Of a DNA stretch of 64,000 bases, positions 10,928-24,057 are shown piece after piece. The notes under the pieces are model-generated. The model worked only from the letters and a program-made list of their open reading frames with translations, did no database searches and had not been told where the DNA came from. Source of the stretch: Zygnema cylindricum (lineage: Eukaryota > Streptophyta > Zygnematophyceae > Zygnematales > Zygnemataceae); assembly GCA_037447655.1 (NCBI GenBank), contig JBBHKE010002528.1, positions 103,618 through 167,617 of the forward strand, given 5' to 3'. A program made the translations under genes and the position numbers. Numbering within the stretch: the stretch's first letter is position 1; each line of letters begins with the position of its first letter.

Positions 10928-13141
10928 AACACAGGGAAATTACGGAAAATTTACGAAAGTCAGATTGAGGAGCGCAATTCTTTCTTTTCAAACACAGTGT
11001 GGAGCTCAAGCATGTTTGAGAATGGCTTAGATGCTGTTGAGTTTCTTCCGTAGACAGGCTTTATGTTTTCTCAAGTATACCAGGATATGATCTGGAGAGT
11101 AGTGTTTTTTTTTCCTTTTTATTGTGACGCAATTCATTTATTACACGGTCGGTTTACCCAGTATTGGCCTTTTCATCAAAGGCTCTGGAAAAGAATAAGC
11201 TTACACCTGTCCATATTTTCTTCATAATTCTCTATGGTCATGGATGGAAGGGGTTAACCCATGAGATGATTCTGATTACATGTTGTGTAGAAGTTGAGGA
11301 ATATTCTCAGTTGCTTAGGTGCGTTGAATGCTCAATTTATAGTGCGCTTAACACTGCGTTTAGTGGAAGTCGAGTGAGGAAATGGTAGGGATAGCTGAGT
11401 CTGAAATAACATCTTTTGGTACGTTTAGTTTTAGCAGGCAAGGTTATAAAGCAAAGTTGGGGTTCAAATTCGTATTTGAGTTTTGGTAGTATAGTTTCTC
11501 ACCATTCTTTTCCAGGAAAAGTGGACTACTTAGTTATATTGATGAGTGGAAGTCTTGGCAAGCTCGAAATGCATGAGATTGAATCAAAATCTTCTGCTGT
11601 TCTTCTGAATGCTATGATTTGGATATTAGGGCAGAGGGTATACATACATGTTCTAGAATTCAAATTAGGGAGAGCAGAGTATGCAATTCTTAGGATTGTA
11701 TTTCACACTTACAAACATGTTACTTCTGTAATCACTTTTCTCTTTGCTTCACAATTTGGCGCCTATGAGAGATAACACCATCTGATGTCATTGTCGGGGC
11801 TGTTTGAGTACAAGGAATCAGAGTGACTGAAATGTATGGTTCTGAATTTCAGTGGCTTTCATTTGTGTGGAAGATAAAATCCCTGATACCTAATACTAAA
11901 TGTTCAAATGTTATGGCTGGTAAACTCTGACTTCACTACTAATTGACATCTTGAAAAAAGGGCCTACAAGCAGGTAGCAGAGCTCAACAAAATCCACTTA
12001 AGAACCACAACCATCCATCATATGCCCATCTTTTAGTGCATTGATTGTGCATCGGATTTGTAGTTTGCTCTCTGTTTCTTTTTCTCCATATGTTTCATTC
12101 GAGCTTTTATTGTTTTTGTTCTATTCTTAGTCCCCAACATTTCCCCATTTCTATATTATGATTCTTTCATTCCTCAGCAGTTTCCCCATTACAACTTTCA
12201 GTTTACAGTCACAGAAAAGAAACATATTATATTGGCCTGAGTAATTGTGACAATCAAGGTAAAAAATGTAAACAATGCCATCATTAGCAACAGTAGCGAT
12301 AATGACTGACTTGTTTGTCTTCCTCCAGAATTCCAAGTATTGTGTTACTCATTTTGAGTTTTTCCCAACAGACCTTAGACATTACCCAGAAAAAGTGGAT
12401 GTATTTTTTATGGTTTTTCTTTGGGTATGCACAAGACTGAAAATAGTTAGGAAAATGGTTGTTGGAAATGGAAACAATCATAGGAATGTACATAAATGAA
12501 GTTTTAAACCCATTTTTTACCAATTTTACCATGAAGGGGACATCCAGATTCACTTTTCAACTGCATAATGTACAATTCCAAAGCTCATCACATTATAGAG
12601 ACTGAATTTCTGTGTTTGATGCCTTGTGGTTCAAACTTGTCCATTAGCTAAACTTTCCACCTCTCATAATATCCTGCGCTAGCATCGCATTCAGGACCAA
12701 AACTCGGGCCAATCTGAGGCCACACTAAGTTGAGTGGGTCTCAATTCTATCAGTGGAACTAAGACTCTGACAAAACATTTTCCGTATACCACTAGTTAGG
12801 CCGTTTCACCATCTGTGAACTCTACCAGATGTAGGGTCATTTATGCCTATCTAGGGTCACTTATAGTTTATATAGCAAAATCTACCCCACGGTGACAATT
12901 AAAGCCAGTATCTTCAATCCCACCAATCCAGGCATTCATCGATGTCGGTTATGGTGTTTAACATTTGACAAAAAGGAAGAAACTTTTAACCCAAATACTC
13001 TTCAGTACCATTTAGTCTATACTATCAGTTATCTCTTTATCTCTATACATTGAAGTGGCCTCCTGCCATTTTCCAGAAGAGAATTATTCCGACCCTGAAA
13101 ATTTAGGTGACATGGGATAAAATACATCTCGTCACAACCAC
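10928..13141. other. Gene-free interval between the LRR gene and CARB
   Basis: Probably contains the 3' UTRs of the two converging genes. Short frames such as 11164-11388 and 11416-11775 show no recognised domain, no helpful splice context and no kinase motifs. No MITE ends or tandem arrays were noticed. Confidence 0.5.
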
Positions 13142-16100
13142 CTACTTCACAGAAACTGCAAGTTCTGGTGTTGAAGGTGTTTCCACAGTGAAATAGTCCT
13201 GCAAGGCCTTCATATCAACCTCGTTTTCTATCAGCTCAGCAACTGCTTTTACTGTTGCTTGAGCGCCACTCATGGTGGTGATTATGGGAATTTTCTTCGC
13301 CAAAGCCGAACGACGTAATGCTCGACCATCTTTCTGGTCCAAAGCATCGCCTGACGAAGTTATAATCATTAGTTGAATTTCCCCATTAGTCACAATATCA
13401 CCTATAAACAACCCGTCCAGAGAAAACCGTATTAATCAAAGCAGGTCGCGTTCGAAGCAGACGCGATGACCCGAAGTGAAATCATAATTCGAATTGGCTG
13501 TTCAGCTTTCACGTCCTTTCAGAAGATATAATTAGTCAAAATCAATGTGCTAATGTGTTGATGTGTTGTGTGTTGATGTGCTAATGAGTTAATGTGTTAA
13601 CGTGTTCATGTGTTCATGTGTTTATACATTAATGTGTTAAGAAGACTAATAAGATTAATAAGATTCAAAGCACCTTCCATGCAAGGTGAGAACCTTACCA
13701 GCGTTGGGTCGGCCCTCATGCAACTTCAACACACGTTCGACTTCTACTCCGGCTGCTTCCAATATATCCGCAGTTCCACTAGTGGCGTAAATTTTAAAGC
13801 CTAACTTCTGAAACTCCGCCGCCACTGGTGCAATCCCAGCCTTGGTTCCATCGTTCATACTGAAAAACACGGCTCCCGAGCGTGGCAGTTGCTGATTCGC
13901 TGCAATTTGTGCTTTCGCATACGCCTTTGAAAAAGTGTCATCAATACCCATCACCTAAAGACAACTCACAAGTAAAAAACAGCACGCTTAAGAAAGCGGG
14001 TTAAGAAAGGTTGAGGGAGATTTAAGTAGGGATTTCAGATGTGCTTTAACCAGCAAATAAAAATTGCTGAGACACTCTGATACATGAAAACACTGCTCCT
14101 CAAATGTGTTGTATACAAACAAATGCACTTTGGACATACTAATACTACATAAGCCCCTGTGGAATCCTCCTACCACACCCAACTATCATGTGTCAAAGGT
14201 GTCGGTGAGGAAAGTACCTCTCCAGTAGAACGCATTTCTGGACCGAGTAGCACATCAGCACCTTGGAATTTGTCAAATGGCAGAACTGCCTCTTTCACGG
14301 CAACGTGGTTGGGAATGAACTCATTCTCGAAGTTTATGTCTTTCAGTGTCTTACCAGACATCACTAGTGATGCATATTTGGCCAGAGGATGACCTATAGC
14401 TTTAGCGACAAAAGGCACAGTCCGAGATGCCCTCGGGTTAGCCTCAATGATGTAGACTTCATTTGTGGGCATTACCGCATACTGACAGTTCATGAGGCCA
14501 ACCACACCCAGTCTGTACCCATGCGCCATCCTCACACGGTAATTAGAACAACAAAAAATGCTCTCTCGCGTTTTTCTTCTTTGTAAAATAGGAGAAGAAT
14601 CATAACCAAACTAAAGAACATCTCAAGCAGATTTATATTTTCTGGGCGGACTGTGAAAACTATCATTCAAAAAAAAAAAAAAAACAGAAGTGAAAAGTGC
14701 TCCAGAGGACTGAATATCTGCTGAATATCTCATAGAGTACCTATCAATTTGGTAATTTGGAACCTCATATTCCACAAAAAGGTTTAGTTCTAGCTTCTAG
14801 GTTCAGTCTGTGGACGAATGTAAGTTGCAAACAAAGCTCACTTTCTTGCCAGATTAGCTGTCCATTCCCGAATGGTTGCAAGAGCTTCTGGAGCAATAGT
14901 CTGAGTAGGAAGAGAGCAAGCAGAGTCGCCTGAGTGCACTCCTGCCTGCTCAATGTGCTCCATGATTCCTCCAATCACAACATTGCCTTCCGCATCGGCC
15001 AAGCAGTCAACATCAATCTCCGTTGCATTCTGCAAAACATTGGTTTGTTCAGATGAAGAAACCTCATATCTTGATTACACTAGAATTTCACTTTTGTAAC
15101 AACTCACATGCCTATGTTCAGAAACCTCAAATCTCACATTCTTATGCCAACTACACTACACCGCCCATCGCTATTACAGTTAGCGAATTATGGCGTTAAC
15201 ACTTATAACGACCACATTAAATTATGCATCAGCCACCAGGCTCATTATGACCCCCTTAATTAAATAGTGTTATTAACACTTACTTATGTTTTTCTGCAAA
15301 CACTCACTCGAATTAGATTAACCATATTACCATTAGGCAGTGTAGAGGTGTACTTTGTATCATGACTAAATACACTTTTGTCCAATTTTGTCGTAACCAT
15401 ACTATTTTTCTAATTCCTTCCTTCTCCGTCTACTTCTTTAAACGCCGTTTCGCCCTCCTTTGCTCTCCTAAGAGTCTGGGGGGAGGCTGGGGAGAAGCTA
15501 CAACCCCATCAAGTCGAAATAAAGGGCTAAAAAGAGTAGAATAAAGTTTATTATAACAAAAAATATATAAACGATTTCCAGGCATTAAACTGTTCGATTG
15601 CTCATAAAATTTGAGTAAGCTGATAGTGCAATGTGCCTATCAGCTTCACAATCTGGTAATCAACAGGGTCAAAATGCAAAACAATACCTGCGGAAAAGCC
15701 GTATGTTAATCTGCAAAGAATACCTGTGGCATTACTAAACCTTTCCGTTTGCCAATCCATATTTTTTTCTCTTCCACATACAGGCTAGTTCTCAAAAAGC
15801 TCTCACCGAGCATCTATTCTGTTTGGCAACAACCTTACCTCATTCACACAGGAGAGGCCTATCAAATCTGAGCCCTCCAGTGAATTCAATAAGAATCACA
15901 AGAACAAATTAGCACCTTCAGCAACAACCGCAAGACATGGTATCAAGCAGGTAGCAGCCAAGTGGAATCGATATTTTCAAAAGAATTCAGGAAGGTTAAA
16001 CCTAGATGTTGCTATACCTTTAAAAGTGTTCAAAACTGTTGAAAACTGATCAAAAGGAAGCCATGGTCACTTACCAGGAGATATTTATCAACGAGTACTG

Positions 16101-19100
16101 GACGCTCTGGGTCCACCTCTACAGCAGTCACCAGGTACTTTTGCAGTTTGGCATCATCATAAACAATCTCCATGGCTCGTCCTCCTAAAACATAGGAGGG
16201 CCGAACTACAACTGGGTAGCCAACTCGTGCAGCCACTGCCAGAGCATCCTCCTCACTTCTGGCAATCCCACCTGACAAAGCATAAACAAGAAGCTTAGTT
16301 TTTGTCCTTAAATGAAGCTTCACATTCAGGTGCACATCCAAAACCTTAAATAAACTGAAAGAGCACAGTAATCAATTGCCCTCGTGGCCACCTGTAAACC
16401 GGCGACAAACACAGCAACTCCTAATAAAAACTTTACAATAATTTCGCAGGTTAAAGCCAAATTCTCCTCACCAGGAGGCTGACTGATGCCAAGCTCATTC
16501 AACATAGCCTCGAACCGCTTTCTATCCTCGGCTGCATCAATTGAATCTGGTGAAGTGCCCCAAATCTTTACCACTCCCTCGCCACTGGCGGTAGGAATTT
16601 GCTGCTCTTCAAGATAGCGTTGTAGAGGCATTGAAAGCTTTAAAGGCGTTTGGCCTCCAAACTGTGAACATCACACCAGGTGGCTAAGGTCAGCTAATCT
16701 TACATATGTGGACATATGTAATCTTGCCTTATGCAAGATGTGTCAGCCAGTGAGCATTTCCTGCCAGCCAAAAATAGAAAGTTGAACCACTATCATTACT
16801 CATAATTGTTTAGTGCTTTGATCAAACTGTCAAAACAAATGTTCACCTAAAGCAGTAAATTGTGCAACACATTGCTTGTCACTCAGTGTGTATTAGTATC
16901 CTGAGGGCTCCAGCTTTTTTCCAGAGCATCGTCACCAACATGTAACTTATGGTTCACAGTACCCTCTACCAGCAAAGGCAAATTACAAAACTCATGATGG
17001 CAAGTTCAGGAGAGCGAAAACCCCCATTCACCTGCACAATGATCCCATCGGGCCGCTCCAAATCCACCACATTGATAACATCCTCTACAGTGAGAGGCTC
17101 AAAGTAGAGACGATCACTAGTATCGTAATCGGTGGAGACAGTCTCGGGATTGCTGTTCATCATGATAGTCTCGAAACCAGCATCCTGACATTCGACATGC
17201 AGTGTGATAAGCACTAGTCAGAGTCCCATCCATAGCACATCCGCGCTGAAAAATACTAATGGTGATTTGACTGCCTCCATCAATCTCAAAAGGACCAGCC
17301 TGACACATCTTCGCAGGCACTTATGGGGACTAGATAAGAGTAAGGTCTGTAACAGCATGTGCATATTCATTCAGGTCTAACATCAGTAAAACCACCTTCA
17401 TACATTCTTATGCAACAATACCTTCTGACTTGTTCGGGAGAGTGTTTCTCAGCCTTGTCCTATCCTCACCGTAGCTTGAGAACAAAGCGCCTATACTCTG
17501 TCAGTGTTTGTCTGTCAGGCATCAAAATTAGGCTAGTCCACCCTCCCACTTAGCCCACTTTCAGCAACAACCCCGATAGCTCACCTGAAGGGCAAACGAG
17601 GCATGGCAACAACAGTAATCAAACTCAATACCCTGCCCAATACGATTGGGTCCTCCTCCAAGAATCAGTACTTTTTTTCTTGTACTTGGCTCGGCCTCAT
17701 TTTCATCATCATATGATGAGTACTGGTATGGGGTGAACGCCTCAAACTCAGCCGCACAAGTATCCACCCGTTTGAATGAAGGTACCACTTCGAGTTTCTG
17801 TGGAACAGCAGTGACCCATTTGCATGAAATTCTCGACAATTAAACTGACATAAAAATTAGAACTAAGATTTGCCTACAATTAATGAGCAAAAAAAAGTTG
17901 AAAAATAAAAACTGCAAAATTTAATATGTCAGAACTATGGCATACCCAATTTCTACAAATACAATGTGGAGTGACAACCACAGGGCCCATTGCTGTTGGA
18001 GTTAGTAAATTAATAAAGCAAACCCAAAGGATCAAAGGATTAACTACATTAGCCACCGTGATCTTTATGGGCCAATTAACTAAATAATGTCATTTAGACA
18101 ATTTATGATTTAGGGTAAAAAAAACATTCACTCAAATTAGAGTGGTCAAATCTAACAGCAACGGGCGGTGCAGCCTTCCACGAATGGGCAGCAGCTGCCT
18201 GTAATACTAGCTAACAAGTACACAATTTTATCGGTAATATCGCCCAACCCCACCGCTTTAAAACTCACAGAAGAGTATACATTAGAGCGACGCAGAACCA
18301 CCAAAAAGCGATCAATTAATGTTCCCCACCTGAAAAACATGATGCTGACTCACAGTGATTGCAATAGTCCTTTTCCCTTTCAGAGCGACTTCTCCTAAAC
18401 AGGCCAAAGCTGTCATGGACAAAACTTGGCTAATGTTATACAACTTAATTATGGTCTCGTCATACAACTCACTTTTCTGTACTCCCGAACAGTTCGCTCA
18501 TCAGTTTGGGTTGCAAATGCAATTTGGCGGTCGCTGTAGCCTCGTCTTTTGATCTGTCATAAGAAAGTCAAGGTAAAGTTGATTATCCGCGGGTTCTAGA
18601 CCTCAGCATATTTTTTGGATTTTCTATTCTCCTCTATCCCCGTACAAAATGCGCCCTTTCATCATTCTTTACACTGATAAGAAGATCAGATAGTACAGGT
18701 AACATTTCCTCTCTTCTGTCTGACCAAAAACTACAGAACATAAATGCCACTTCCAGCACCTACCTGGTAAAGGTCATCCTTTGTCAATTCCTCAAGCTTG
18801 CCTGCAAACTTGGTCAGAAAATCCTCTGTGTCAATGAGCTCTCCCAGCTGAGAGAGGAACCAAGGATCAATATTGGACAAATCAAAAGCCTCTTTCTGGC
18901 TCATTCCTCGTTTCATTGCTGCGTATAGGGCATACATGCGGTCAGGATTCGGAGTTCGTAGAGAATATTTGAGTTTATCCCAACTCCAGTCCATCTGCTT
19001 GAGCTGCATAAACTCACAGGCCACCTTGTGCAAATTAGAGCTTGAATTTGCCGTAAAACCTTGGTTCACCTAGAAAATCTACAACGAAGAAAAATCCCCA

Positions 19101-22100
19101 AGTGCAATTTAAAAAGAGACTCGAAAAGAGAAAAGAAAAGACATAAGAAATTAAGAACAATATCTACAAGGCATAAAAACAAACGACTCATTGACTGAGC
19201 AATTGCAAAAAGAGAGCAAAACCAGTGATGAAAGCCAGTGACTGATTCAAGAAAGCATTTAAGAAAAGCAGCAGCCCAAGGATAGTGACAAACGACAAAA
19301 ACGATGGTGTCATACTTGTCTGTTTAGTCGCAATATACAGGACACACAATAATTATACATCCTTGTCCGATGTACAACATATTGTTCTTTTCCATTCTTT
19401 AGTCATAGCAGACCATTGATATGCACAACTCAAAAGACAAAAAGATTTCAACGTCCCTAAATATCCCTCAGCAAATAGAAGAAGGCTCAGAGCCTTCTTC
19501 AAAAAGGCAGACAGTACATAGCCAGAACGTACATTTTTTTCACAACCCCAACCAGTGTGACCTGTCTCCAGAGAGCGAAGGGCCTTCTGGAATGACTCCT
19601 GGAAAGTTCGGCCAATAGCCATAGCTTCACCCACTGATTTCATTTGTGTCGTCAGGGTAGGCTCCGAGCCTGGGAATTTCTCAAACGCAAAACGGGGAAT
19701 CTACACACAATGGAAAACCAAACATTGACATCTAAGAGGACGTCTCTTGAACTCTGAAGACGTCATAAAAACCTCAAACAACAAGTCTGAGAACAGGATC
19801 AGTATACATCTTTACTGAAAGAATTGACAAACATACATACACCGAAGTTTTTTCAACTGGTGGATCGTGCCCATGCAACTGCCCTGTTCAAGCCATTATC
19901 TCAATAAAATATGATCACATATGGTTGGAGATTGCAACAACAATTATGGATCCTTCTGAGTAAATCAAGATGAACCAAGCACGTATTGCAGGCATTCTCA
20001 AGTCCCACATGTCTTAATACAACGTCAAAACCGACTTCCTGGGCTACAAGTGCCAACCTTTGTAACCACATAGTCAATAGATGGCTCAAAACTGGCAGGA
20101 GTCTTCTTGGTGATGTCATTTGGGAGTCTGTCGAGGGTATATCCTATTGACAACTTGGCGGCCATTTTGGCGATAGGAAACCCGGTTGCTTTGGAGGCCA
20201 GAGCTGACGAGCGGGACACCCGAGGGTTCATTTCAATCACCATGACTTCCCCGTCCTTTGGATTTACAGCAAATTGCACATTGGAACCTCCACACTCCAC
20301 TCCAATTTCTCTGATGATTGCAATCGAATAATCACGAAGCCTCTGCAACCAACATTGAGATGAGATGGTGAGCTCAACAATTTTTTTTATTTTTTTTTAA
20401 CGCGAATATTTCCCAGAATGGTAAATGCCAAGCTTAATTATAACATACTGCAGACACACTACAGACACACTTCCGTCTGGATTGAGATTAAAGAAAAAAC
20501 TCACAGAAAAATAATCCACGAGTTGATAAATCAAACAAGAATCCATTATCACTCCAATTATGCAGTCGCTGTAAGAGTTTTTCTCTGACCAAAGAAGGTA
20601 TTAATGAACCCACGTTTCTCATGAACATTAACTTAATGCATCACTAAGCAAATGACAGTAAACCTGAAATTCACTACAAATGTCGAAAGTCAACAAACTC
20701 TTTACCATGCTGTTTGTGTGAGACAATTCTGAACACCCAGATGGCCAAACCGGCTGTTCTTTTCGTGATGTAAACAATGGAGCTAGTGTGAGTCCACAGA
20801 AACACTCCATACAACTACTCCGCAAGATAAATTGGACCACAAACTGGCATGCAACTTTCACTGTGTTTCTCCATAACATGGATCTTAACCTTTAATAACA
20901 GCAGTCATGCAATGTACCAACTTAAGCTTGCACAAAAAAACGGAGTTGTTGAAAAAAAGAAACAAATAAAGAGTGCAGCACTAGGTAGACGAGGTTACTT
21001 ACTGTACCTTAAAATCTGACAGATGTTACAGGGTGGCCGAGTTGCATCAAATTTGGGACCATGTGAAGCACGGCAACATTCAAACAGGCAGCTCCAGTAT
21101 TATCTGTGAGATATAATTCGATCTTTTAAAGCCATCATGAGGTAGTTTGGCCGAGAAATTCACCTGATATTCCTTATCGGTTAAGGTCTGAGCAGGTGCA
21201 ACTGTGATAGAATCGCCCGTGTGGACACCCATGGGATCAATGTTCTCAATGGAACAAATAATCACGACATTGTCAGCTAAGTCACGCATCACTTCCAGCT
21301 CATATTCCTTCCATCCAAGAAGGGATTTATCGATCAAAACCTGCAAACAGGTTTGACTTGGTATGAGCTCAGAAGTAGCACGGGTGGTTCACAAATATAG
21401 ACTGCTATTTATTTTTTTGAATGATAAGCAATCATTGGTTTAAAAGTACAAAAGCTGTCAATCAGTTTTTCAAGAATGCATGGCTCATACAACAAAGTTT
21501 TTTGTTTCTTTCTTCGGCAACCAAAGTCCAGTAATTTCAGAGAAAACTTTGATTTCTCATACAAGAACTCCAACATAAAAGCATGAGATCAAATAATACA
21601 ATAACAAACCATAATACATATATTTTTTCATTAGCTTCCTTCATTTGGTGTGGCCGAAATATAATGTGCACCACTAGAAGAACTAACATGATAGCAATAA
21701 GTTCATGCTTGAACTGATGTATTCAGGCTGGCTGAATTTTGGGTCAAATTTAGGCTGATTTGAGGAAATCAAGTACACCAGCCGTTGCTATTAGAGTTAG
21801 TGAATTAATAGTGTTGGCACTTTACTTGAATTAAATAAATGAAACTTCGCAACGTGGCTTATTGTGGGCACTTAATTAGATAAACACTAATTTATGATTT
21901 CGGGTAAAAAAACACTACTTGAAATTCAAGTGATTAACTCTAATAGGGATGGACGGTGTACCTGACTTGTTGCACTTGCAGCCAGACCTGACCTACAAAT
22001 CTGCTCAAATTCATCTCTGTTATATGCGATACCGCCTCCAGATCCTCCAAGGGTGAAAGCAGGTCGAATGATCAATGGGTAAGTTCCAATCTCCTCTGCA

Positions 22101-24057
22101 ATTTGAAAGCATTCCTGTAAGGCAGAAAGAGCATGTCAACCACATGAAAGAGCATGTCAACCACATCAGTCCCTACAGCCTAAACAGAAAAAATGTGAAA
22201 TTTGTAAATAAAAAAAACATGATTAAGAATTAGAAGAGGCATATTATAAACCAGAGGCTTTTTACCTTTGGACATCAAATAGAATTCAGTTACATAATAT
22301 TACATGTGCAGCCTCAAGTGCACATATATTTACCACATTCTGTAATTTCAATAAAAACTTTCCTTTCTAAATAAATGTTCTTAAAACAACAGTATCCTTG
22401 TTGCAACCTGTTTCGTTCAGATGTAAGCCTTTTACTAGTGCGGGTCCATTTCATCATTTAATGGAAACCAGAACCCCTTCAGAAGGAAAGGGAAGTGCTC
22501 AGAAAAGCTAAAAAAAACTTTGACTGCGGCTGCCACAAACGGAGAGGCCACTTCCATAATTCCCCATTTCAAACATTTCTCCCGTTAGAAAATGACCAAC
22601 CTCCAGTCGAGTAGCTACGCCTGAGGGAGGACTCTTTATTCCCAGCTTGTCCATTGCAATTTTAAAAAGCTCACGGTCTTCTGCTTTATTGATAGCGTCC
22701 AGTTTCGCGCCAATGAGTTCCACACCGTACTTTTCCAAGACACCACTTTCCGCCAATGCCTTGGCTAAGTTTAGGGCTGTCTGTCCTCCCATAGTTGGCA
22801 GAATTGCGTCTGGCCTCTCCTTTGCAATAACTTGCTCCACAAGCTCTGGAGTCATGGGTGCTATATAGGTTCGGTCAGCCGTTCCAGGGTCCGTCATTAT
22901 TGTCGCAGGATTTGAATTGATAAGAATAACCTGGTAACCCTCCTCTTTCAGAGCTTTGCAAGCCTGGAAGTCACAAAAGAAGAAAACGACCAAAAGTCAA
23001 AAAGTTAAAGTGCGATTCTGAGTTGCAAAGAAGCGTCATTTTATTTATTAATCAGATTGAATTGGTGAACTTTTTTTGCTTTTTGAATAACGAATTTCTA
23101 TATTTTCAGCCTAAAAGTTCAAAGTTTACAAAAAAGCCGAAGAGCTTAACATAACACATTTGAGAAGGGATAAGGCCACTGTGCCGAAGAGCTTCTAACA
23201 CTGCAAAGAATCACAAAAAAACTGGGAAGGTATGTGTATGTCCAGGACTTAAGAATAGCTAAAGAATGTGTATGGACAATGGAGAAAAACACCGTATAAA
23301 GAACAAACATTTTGCCATGAGAGCCAATACAATATCACTAACAATGTGAAGAAAGCGAATGTATATCCAGTTTACCACGTCATGATTAATACAAGGATAT
23401 AACCGTTGACAAAAAAGGATATAACCTGCTGTAGACCACAGATTGCCACGTAAAACTCTTCTGAAATGAAAAGCAGACACTTCAATGCTATTGCAATTCA
23501 AAACAGGATTGTCGTCAAGACGTTCCTCTAAGACCGATACATTTTTGGACACTAGTATACAAACGCTCATTTTTCTACCTCTGGACTTATGACATTTATT
23601 TCCCAGGTGTCAACAGGAGGCATTCGCAAACCTGCGTTCCTGAGTAGTCAAATTCGCACGCTTGGCCAATGACAATTGGTCCAGCACCGAGTATCATGAT
23701 CTTCTTCAAGTCTGTTCGCTTTCCTACAGGTGAAAGTCCTAGTTCTTCCCACGCCCTGTAGGGCTTCACCTCTGCAGTTGCAATGGAAGCTTCAGCTACA
23801 CATTTTGTTATTTGAACTACATTATGCCTCTGTTGCTTGAGGTTCAAGCATCTCTTGAGAGCTATCAATCCTGCTGATTGAAATCCTACATGACTGCTTG
23901 CTAAAAAAGACGTTTCTTTCCCTTTCCTTCGCTGTAAGCAGTTAAAAACAGTTGCTGATTGAACAGGAGATCTTTGTGATACATGAAAGAAACTGTCTTT
24001 GAAAGGTGAAGCTGGTGATGACTGTACTATGGCTGGAGATGCAGTTACGGCTGCCAT
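13142..24057 (-). CDS. CARB: Carbamoyl-phosphate synthase large subunit, plastid type
   Basis: Makes carbamoyl phosphate from bicarbonate, ammonia (delivered by the small subunit) and two ATP, feeding arginine and pyrimidine synthesis in the plastid. Sixteen exons: 24057-23632, 22963-22601, 22114-21962, 21340-21164, 20342-20058, 19700-19533, 19003-18764, 18553-18473, 17797-17585, 17184-17032, 16661-16472, 16271-16075, 15029-14842, 14512-14218, 13954-13699, 13401-13142. All introns are GT-AG and the joined frame is open for 1214 aa, close to the ~1190 usual in plants. Residues ~1-100 are Ser/Thr/Arg-rich and look like a transit peptide. The first synthetase half starts near residue 119 ([20 protein letters not shown]), the second near 672 ([20 protein letters not shown]); [52 protein letters not shown] and [10 protein letters not shown] are intact. 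An MGS-like regulatory domain ends the protein. The exon 6/7 boundary is the least certain: it adds one residue relative to relatives. Introns carry three MITEs. Confidence 0.96.
15157..15344. mobile_element. MITE in CARB intron 12
   Basis: Starts TA-CACCGCCCATCGCTATTAC and ends in ATTACCATTAGGCAGTG-TA, an inverted pair flanked by TA. About 188 bp. The interior has GTTAGCGAATTATGGCGTTA and, near the right end, CACTCGAATTAGATTAA, shared with the copies at 17976, 21776 and 30220. Its position, over 120 bp from exon 13, is not obviously disruptive. Confidence 0.7.
17976..18172. mobile_element. MITE in CARB intron 8
   Basis: Left end GGGCCCATTGCTGTTGGAGT and right end AACAGCAACGGGCGGTG are inverted relatives of the CACCGCCCATCGCTATTAGAG ends of the same subfamily. 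About 195 bp. The terminal TA pair has decayed on both sides, so this copy is older than the one at 21776. Confidence 0.6.
21774..21960. mobile_element. MITE touching the splice donor of CARB exon 3
   Basis: Ends are TA-CACCAGCCGTTGCTATTAG on the left and CTAATAGGGATGGACGGTG-TA on the right, 183 bp between TA dinucleotides. Exon 3 ends at 21962 on the minus strand; its donor reads CAG|GTACACCGTCC, so the right-hand TA supplies intron bases +2 and +3 and the element itself begins at +4. Confidence 0.75.

Noticed and set aside
11416-11775. 119-codon frame downstream of the LRR gene, considered as a kinase exon
   Set aside because: No glycine loop, catalytic or DFG-like motif and no convincing splice link to the LRR gene.
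13655-13705. CARB exon 15 ending at 13694 (AAG|GTTCTC)
   Set aside because: That donor would put a stop just after the exon 16 acceptor. The donor at 13699 (GCTG|GTAAGG) keeps the frame and gives NAGDIVTNG, as the family expects.
18873-19073. Plus-strand frames inside CARB
   Set aside because: They are antisense shadows of CARB exons, as are 17646-17843, 20107-20331 and 22647-22868.
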